26,401 nt of DNA from the NCBI GenBank assembly GCA_964504135.1, contig CAZDCW010000019.1, forward strand, positions 1 through 26,401, in the 5' to 3' direction. This DNA comes from JACPTG01 sp964504135. GTDB lineage: Archaea > Nanobdellota > Nanobdellia > Woesearchaeales > UBA10216. The notes below the pieces were generated by a model. That model made no database searches. It saw nothing but the letters and a program-made list of their open reading frames with translations, and was not told the DNA's origin. Made by a program: the position numbers and the translations under genes. How positions within the stretch are numbered: position 1 is the first letter of the stretch; each line of letters begins with the position of its first letter. Positions 21,994 through 26,401 of the stretch are shown here, one piece after another.

Positions 21994-22317
21994 TTACAAT
22001 CTGGGCAGTTGTTGGTGGTTGGGTATCCAAAACGAAACCACTCTTATTTTGTCAATCTCATGCGATAATATTAATCTATAAAGCACATTTTTAACTTTGT
22101 AGTAAGCTGAGTAACATCCATTCTCTTGAATTCCAGCAAAAACTGGCGTTTCATTCAGTATAAGCTCTTTAATCGTTTCTTCTTTAAAAAGCTTTCTTTG
22201 CTTCGAACTTAGGCGGAAAAAAGCATGATTTGTTGTAATTATGTTTGTCTTTTCAAAACCATTTATCAGCTCCAAAAACTCCTCATTTGTCACTTTTTTC
22301 ACTATCCTAATGCCCAC
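21994..22317 (-). CDS. DUF4258/RelE-like protein, probable toxin
   Basis: The 107-residue protein shows TNHAFFRLSSKQRKLF, then TPVFAGIQENGCYSAYYKV and LYRLILSHEIDKIRVVSFWI. This is the His-x-x-Arg start followed by beta strands seen in DUF4258 proteins. A GTG start at 22317 is selected because a strong TATA box is centred 27 bases upstream on the minus strand; the longer frame to 22485 would overlap the start of the divergent oxidoreductase. It precedes the DUF2283 gene by two bases. Function is inferred from the RelE-like family and pairing. Confidence 0.65.
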   Translation of the reverse strand: MGIRIVKKVTNEEFLELINGFEKTNIITTNHAFFRLSSKQRKLFKEETIKELILNETPVFAGIQENGCYSAYYKVKNVLYRLILSHEIDKIRVVSFWIPNHQQLPRL

Positions 22318-22339
22318 TTTTCCGCTTGTTAAAAAGCAC

Positions 22340-22367
22340 TTTATAATACTCGTTTTCTTGAAAAACG
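22340..22367 (-). promoter_or_regulatory. Promoter and inverted repeat of the DUF4258/DUF2283 operon
   Basis: TATTATAAA (minus strand, 22340-22348) is 27 bases from the GTG at 22317. Just upstream CGTTTT (22351-22356) and AAAACG (22362-22367) form perfect inverted arms around 5 bases, a possible autoregulatory operator. Confidence 0.5.
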
Positions 22368-22411
22368 CTGCATCTTCCTGGCTCCACCTCTCTGCGCCCT
22401 TTAGCTCAATC

Positions 22412-22419
22412 TTTTTATA
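22412..22419 (+). promoter_or_regulatory. TATA box for the Gfo/Idh/MocA oxidoreductase
   Basis: TTTTTATA is centred 26.5 bases before the ATG at 22442 and sets that start rather than upstream in-frame codons. Confidence 0.65.
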
Positions 22420-22441
22420 CCCTGCTCCCATTCCCCGGATT

Positions 22442-23407
22442 ATGGCGGTTTCGGTTGGCATTATCGGCCTTGGAAGGTGGGGCACTAATTATCTCCGCAC
22501 ATTTGCAGGCCTTGGGGCTGACATCAGGATGGTCTGCTCTTCAACCGAGGCCACTATTGCTAATTCCCTGTCGCAGGTGAATCTCAAGAGCCCCCCCACA
22601 GCCACAACTGACTACAGGAAGGTCCTTTCAGACCCTGCTTTGGATGCGGTTGCGATTGTAACCCATGGCAGTACACATTACCAGATTGCCAAGGCTGCCC
22701 TGGAGGCCGGGAAGCACGTTGTTGTGGAAAAGCCTGCTGGCTTCACCTCGCATGAGGTTGAGGATTTGGTCCGGGCGGCCGATAATGCTGGCAAAATGCT
22801 TATGGTCAGTGATATTCACAGGTTCAACCCTGGCATCCGGAGAATTTCAGAGGACATGAAGAAAGGTGTTTTTGGCAGGCCTTTTTTCATCAGGACATTT
22901 GGCTTTGGCAACGGCCCTGTCCGGTCAGACATGAGCGTGCTTTGGGATATCCTTCCTCATGATGTTTCAATTTTGTCATCCATCATGGGTGATTACCCCC
23001 TTTCGGTAAGTGCCAATGGCGCCGCTTACATTAAGCAGGGCATAGAGGACATTGTTACTCTTGACTTTACTTTTGCAGAGGGTGTTTTCGCCAGTTCAAT
23101 CGGCAGTTGGCTTTACCCTTTTAAGCGGCGTGATGTGGTGGTTGTGGCTGAGAAATTTTTTGCCTCATACGATGATTATGCTGCAAAGGACAGGCTGGTG
23201 TATTCAGGCCGGGGCAGTGGGGCTTTTGAGCCAATTGCAGTTTCAGATGAAAAGCCCTTATCCCTCATGATTTCCCACTTCCTTGAATGCCTGGCTTCAG
23301 GAAAGCCTCCTGTCAATGATGGCCGCCTGGCGCTGCAGGTCGTCAAGGTGCTGGAGGCTGCAAACGCCTCCCTTCTTCAGGCCGGCCAGAAGGTTGAGGT
23401 TGCCTGA
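22442..23407 (+). CDS. Gfo/Idh/MocA-family NAD(P)-dependent sugar oxidoreductase
   Basis: The 321-residue protein has an N-terminal Rossmann domain with GIIGLGRWG (6-14) and the family EKP motif at 96-98. A substrate domain carries WDILPHDVSIL with Asp169, His173 and Asp174. The family oxidises or reduces sugar hydroxyl or keto groups, including NDP-sugars at C3 (WlbA/WbpB-like). Here it may act on an NDP-sugar of this cluster, but the substrate cannot be read. It is a single-gene transcript by its TATA box, divergent from the AT-rich pair. Confidence 0.85.
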   Translation: MAVSVGIIGLGRWGTNYLRTFAGLGADIRMVCSSTEATIANSLSQVNLKSPPTATTDYRKVLSDPALDAVAIVTHGSTHYQIAKAALEAGKHVVVEKPAGFTSHEVEDLVRAADNAGKMLMVSDIHRFNPGIRRISEDMKKGVFGRPFFIRTFGFGNGPVRSDMSVLWDILPHDVSILSSIMGDYPLSVSANGAAYIKQGIEDIVTLDFTFAEGVFASSIGSWLYPFKRRDVVVVAEKFFASYDDYAAKDRLVYSGRGSGAFEPIAVSDEKPLSLMISHFLECLASGKPPVNDGRLALQVVKVLEAANASLLQAGQKVEVA

Positions 23408-23414
23408 GTATTCC

Positions 23415-23427
23415 CCTGATAATCAGG
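23415..23427. repeat. Short inverted repeat after the oxidoreductase gene
   Basis: CCTGAT-A-ATCAGG is a perfect 6-1-6 inverted repeat eight bases after the stop codon. The single-base loop makes it an unlikely RNA hairpin; it may be a protein-binding site or chance. Confidence 0.35.
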
Positions 23428-23517
23428 CGAATTCTGGCTGGATGGCTATTTCTTCAAAGCCACATCCGATGTTGTGCGTGCTGAGCCCATGAACAGTCTT
23501 AATTTTCTTGAGGTAGA

Positions 23518-23525
23518 TTTAAATA
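23518..23525 (+). promoter_or_regulatory. TATA box for the glycosyltransferase-carbamoyltransferase operon
   Basis: TTTAAATA is centred 26.5 bases before the ATG at 23548, again giving a leaderless mRNA. Confidence 0.65.
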
Positions 23526-23547
23526 TTGTTCAGGGTTCTCCGCCTTC

Positions 23548-24744
23548 ATGAAGATTCTTATGATAACCTCAAAGTTCCCCCGCTTTGAAAATGACCCCCA
23601 GCCTCCTTTTGTTTTCCTGTTTGCAAAGGCTTTGGTAGGGCTTGGCCATGAGGTTTGGGCTGTTGCTCCGCATGACTCTGGCGCTAAGATGGAGGAAGTT
23701 ATTGATGGCGTAAGGATTTTCAGGTTTAGGTATTTCATTCCGGCTTCAATGCAGAGGCTTTCTTACGGCCCTGGAATTCCCACTAACATTCACAACAGCC
23801 TTTTTGCGGCTTTCCAGGTGCCTTTTTTCATCCTTTCAGAAATTGCCCTGGCCAGGATGGTTGCAAAAAAGTTTAGGCCTGATGTTGTGCATGCGCATTG
23901 GGGTTTTCCTCAGGGCTTGGCGGCAAAATTTACTGGAATTCCTTACTTCGTGAATTTTTATGGCGGCGAGTTTTCCATGGCCCGGAAATTCCGGCTTATG
24001 TGGCTTCTCAGATGGATAGTCAGGGGTTCTGTGGGCAGCTTTACAGTTACCAATTACTATGTGAGTATGATGCGTGACGCAGGCCTTGATATGGTTCGCA
24101 TTCCCATCCCTCTTGGTGTTGATACTTCCAGGTTCAGGCCAGGGGTTGCAGGTTCAGGTGACATTAGGGAAAGGCTCTGCAAGAAAGGCGAGCTTTTGGT
24201 TTTGTTTGTTGGCAGGCTGGTTGAGAGGAAAGGGCCTGATTATCTTGTTTCGGCATTCCAGAAAGTGGCAAGGCAAATTCCAAATGCCCGGCTGGTGATG
24301 GTTGGCGGCGGGCCTATGGAAAAAAGCCTTAAATTGCAGGCGGATAGGCTTGGCATTTCGGTGAATTTCCTTGGTGAGATTCCCAATGCAGAGCTTCCAA
24401 AATATTACTGCGCCGCTGACATTTTTGTGTTGCCTTCAATTGTTGACAGGCATGGGGACAGGGAGGGCCAGGGCGTGGTTTATGCTGAGGCTATGGCCTG
24501 CGGCATTCCTGTTATTGGCACAAGCACAGGCGGGATTCCTGACGTGATTTCAAAGGATGTTGGCCTGCTGGTGAATGAGAAGGACCCTGAAGACCTTGCC
24601 AGGAGCATTATCAGGCTGCTGAAGGATGCAAGGCTCAGGAAGTCCATGGGTGAAAACGCTTATAAGCTGGTGCAGGAACGCTTTTCCTGGGGCAAGATAG
24701 CTGCAGAGTACATAAAAATTTTCGGGCAGGGCATGAAGAAATGA
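23548..24744 (+). CDS. GT4-family glycosyltransferase with intact Glu-x7-Glu motif
   Basis: The 398-residue protein shows MITSKFPRFENDPQPPFVF at the start, VVHAHWGFPQGLAAKF and FYGGEFS. Next come PLGVDTSRFRP, LFVGRLVERKGPDYLVSAF and MVGGGPMEKSLK, and DREGQGVVYAEAMACGIPVI holds the classic Glu-x7-Glu pair of GT4 enzymes. Of the three glycosyltransferases here it has the most canonical active site. It is the first gene of an operon with the carbamoyltransferase, coupled by ATGA. Confidence 0.9.
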   Translation: MKILMITSKFPRFENDPQPPFVFLFAKALVGLGHEVWAVAPHDSGAKMEEVIDGVRIFRFRYFIPASMQRLSYGPGIPTNIHNSLFAAFQVPFFILSEIALARMVAKKFRPDVVHAHWGFPQGLAAKFTGIPYFVNFYGGEFSMARKFRLMWLLRWIVRGSVGSFTVTNYYVSMMRDAGLDMVRIPIPLGVDTSRFRPGVAGSGDIRERLCKKGELLVLFVGRLVERKGPDYLVSAFQKVARQIPNARLVMVGGGPMEKSLKLQADRLGISVNFLGEIPNAELPKYYCAADIFVLPSIVDRHGDREGQGVVYAEAMACGIPVIGTSTGGIPDVISKDVGLLVNEKDPEDLARSIIRLLKDARLRKSMGENAYKLVQERFSWGKIAAEYIKIFGQGMKK

Positions 24745-26401
24745 GGATTCTTGGCATCAATCACAGTCATGACGCAGGAGCTGCCATTGTTGAGGATGGG
24801 AGGATAATCGCGGCTGTTAATGAGGAGCGCCTTAACAGGGTCAAGCTTTTCTGGGGCTTTCCTGTTCTTTCAGTCAGGGAAGTTCTCAGGATTTCCAGCT
24901 TAAGGCCGGCAGACATTGATTACGTTGCAGTTTCAAATGTGACTCCTGGCTCTGGCATTGGCCGCCAGTACCATGAGTACAATTTCAGGCGGCGGATGAT
25001 GAGTTACATGGCATATGCGCCGTTTATCTTCGGTACCAATTGGTTTGCTTCTGCTTACAGGTCTTTTTACTCCTTGTTCAGGCAGCGCGGCAGCATTGAG
25101 GCTGCTTTGAGGGAATTTGGCCTTCAGGCACAGGTGCATTTCGTTGAGCATCACGCAGGCCACGCCGCTTCTGCATTCTACACTTCTCCTTTTGACCAGG
25201 ACACTTTGATAGTTACCACCGATGGAGCTGGTGACGGGTTATGCGCTTCAATAAGCGTCATTGACGGCAATAACATGATGCAGAGGGTCTCCTCTACGCC
25301 ATTCTTCCATTCTCCTGCATCCATTTACGGCTACGTCACCTACAACCTTGGCTTCACGCCTAACAAGGATGAGGGCAAGCTTACAGGCCTGGCTGCGCAT
25401 GGCAAGGCGGAAAAGACATTGGGCATTTTTGAGAAGGTTGTGTCGGTTGATGGCCTGCGGTACAGGGTGAATATGCTGCCTCCCTGGGGTTTTAAGGCTG
25501 TCCAGAAGCTGCACAGAATTATGTGGCATAAGCGTAGGGAGGACATTGCCGCCGGCCTTCAGAGGAGGAGTGAGCAGGTTGCTGTGCAGCTGGTTTCAAA
25601 TGCCCTGAAAAAATATCCGCGGTCGAACATTGCCCTGGCAGGCGGCCTTTTCGCGAATGTAAGGGTCAACCAGGAGATTTCGAAGATTAAGGACGTTAAG
25701 AGGATTTTCATCCACCCGCATATGGGTGATGGCGGCCAGGGTGTTGGCGCAGCCTATGCATTGTGGGCCGACCTTCTCCTGGACAAAGGCCAGAAGCCCA
25801 GGCCGGTGTTCCATGACAATGTCTATCTGGGCCCGGAATATTCTGATGAGCAGATTGAGGCTGCGTTGGCTAAGAGCAGGATGAAATACAATTATTCAAA
25901 GGACATTGAGGCAGAAGTTGCAGAGCTTGTGAAGGATAAGAAGGTTGTGGGCAGGTTTAACGGCAGGATGGAGTACGGCCCGCGGGCTTTGGGCAATAGG
26001 TCAATTGTTGCCGATCCAACAGACAAGTCTATCAATGACTGGCTTAACAAAAAGCTGCGCAGGACTGAGTGGATGCCTTTCGCTCCTTCAATGATGCGTG
26101 AGCATGCTGAGGAATACTTCAACAACTTTGCAGTTGGAGAATATGCGGCAAAGTTCATGACCATTACTTTTGACTGCACGAAGACGCATATTGACAACAC
26201 CGCCCGCCCGCAGACAGTTACAAAGGAGCAGAACCCCAGCTATTACAGGCTCCTGAAAATTTACAGGGAGCTCACAGGCCTTCCGATTTTCGTCAACACT
26301 TCATTCAACGAGCATGAGCAGCCGATTGTCTGCACCCCCAAGGACGCCATTGACTCCTTTAAGCAGGGCAATATTGACGTCTTGGCAATTGGGGATTATA
26401 T
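24741..26401 (+). CDS. NodU/CmcH-family carbamoyltransferase (3' end outside the window)
   Basis: About 553 codons are present and the frame is still open at the window edge. The N-terminus has GINHSHDAGAAIVEDG, then EHHAGHAASAFYTSPF and TTDGAGDG. The C-terminal part shows ALAGGLFANVRVNQE, GDGGQGVGAAYALW, GRMEYGPRALGNRSIVADP and VNTSFNEHEQPIVCTP, all typical of O-carbamoyltransferases that use carbamoyl phosphate and ATP. These enzymes decorate sugar hydroxyls. Its place directly after a glycosyltransferase suggests carbamoylation of a glycan sugar. The ATG overlaps the previous stop. Confidence 0.93.
   Translation, partial: MRILGINHSHDAGAAIVEDGRIIAAVNEERLNRVKLFWGFPVLSVREVLRISSLRPADIDYVAVSNVTPGSGIGRQYHEYNFRRRMMSYMAYAPFIFGTNWFASAYRSFYSLFRQRGSIEAALREFGLQAQVHFVEHHAGHAASAFYTSPFDQDTLIVTTDGAGDGLCASISVIDGNNMMQRVSSTPFFHSPASIYGYVTYNLGFTPNKDEGKLTGLAAHGKAEKTLGIFEKVVSVDGLRYRVNMLPPWGFKAVQKLHRIMWHKRREDIAAGLQRRSEQVAVQLVSNALKKYPRSNIALAGGLFANVRVNQEISKIKDVKRIFIHPHMGDGGQGVGAAYALWADLLLDKGQKPRPVFHDNVYLGPEYSDEQIEAALAKSRMKYNYSKDIEAEVAELVKDKKVVGRFNGRMEYGPRALGNRSIVADPTDKSINDWLNKKLRRTEWMPFAPSMMREHAEEYFNNFAVGEYAAKFMTITFDCTKTHIDNTARPQTVTKEQNPSYYRLLKIYRELTGLPIFVNTSFNEHEQPIVCTPKDAIDSFKQGNIDVLAIGDY

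Noticed and set aside
22241..22441. 67-residue N-terminal extension of the oxidoreductase
   Set aside because: It runs antisense through the divergent toxin promoter; the Rossmann motif and TATA spacing place the start at 22442.
23415..23427. Intrinsic hairpin terminator after the oxidoreductase
   Set aside because: The loop would be one base and no T-tract follows, so an RNA hairpin is not feasible.
1..26401. CRISPR array, tRNA genes, insertion sequences
   Set aside because: I saw no regularly spaced repeats, no tRNA cloverleaf with CCA-adjacent conserved arms, and no transposase or terminal inverted repeats.

Overview
The window looks archaeal. Nearly every first gene of a transcript has an archaeal TATA box (TTTATATA, TATTTATA or TTTAAATA type) centred about 26-28 bases before its start codon. 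That leaves no room for a leader, so most mRNAs are predicted to be leaderless. Downstream genes are coupled by ATGA or similar overlaps. Arg codons are mostly AGG/CGG, and a stand-alone 5S rRNA gene lies at the left edge. The many toxin-antitoxin pairs and small proteins would fit a DPANN-type archaeon, but I cannot assign a lineage from sequence alone.

Layout. (1) 5S rRNA (98-218), convergent with a ribbon-helix-helix (RHH)-nucleotidyltransferase fusion (215-1015, minus). (2) Divergent from that fusion, a UDP-sugar operon: UDP-glucose dehydrogenase, sugar-1-phosphate nucleotidyltransferase and UDP-glucuronate decarboxylase (1070-4028). (3) An EamA-type transporter (minus) and an orphan single-pass membrane protein (4198-6626). 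(4) A GDP-D-rhamnose operon, gmd-rmd (6666-8542). (5) A RelE-type toxin-antitoxin pair and a second RHH-nucleotidyltransferase fusion, both minus (8539-9987). (6) Divergent from that second fusion, a dTDP-L-rhamnose operon: rmlC, rmlB and a fused rmlD-rmlA (10054-13068). (7) An AbiE-type toxin-antitoxin pair (13073-14277, minus) and a small anchored protein (14409-14759). (8) A minus operon with a methyltransferase-cupin fusion and a second UDP-glucuronate-decarboxylase-like enzyme (14787-17428). (9) Divergent from it, a plus cassette of cupin, hexapeptide acyltransferase, perosamine-synthase-like aminotransferase and two glycosyltransferases (17523-21613). (10) An AT-rich DUF4258/DUF2283 pair (21620-22317, minus). 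(11) A Gfo/Idh/MocA oxidoreductase, a third glycosyltransferase and a carbamoyltransferase cut by the window edge (22442-26401).

Together this is a nucleotide-sugar and surface-glycan locus. It can make UDP-glucuronate/UDP-xylose, GDP-D-rhamnose, dTDP-L-rhamnose and probably an acetylated amino-deoxysugar and a C-methylated sugar. Glycosyltransferases and a carbamoyltransferase would assemble and decorate the glycan.

The most interesting element is the pair of RHH-nucleotidyltransferase fusions. Each has an N-terminal DNA-binding domain joined at the same position to a nucleotidyltransferase fold that has lost several catalytic residues. Each is transcribed divergently from a nucleotide-sugar operon that contains an intact nucleotidyltransferase, and each intergenic region carries palindromic half-sites near its start codon and TATA box. 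I propose that they are repressors that sense nucleotide sugars through a retired enzyme domain.
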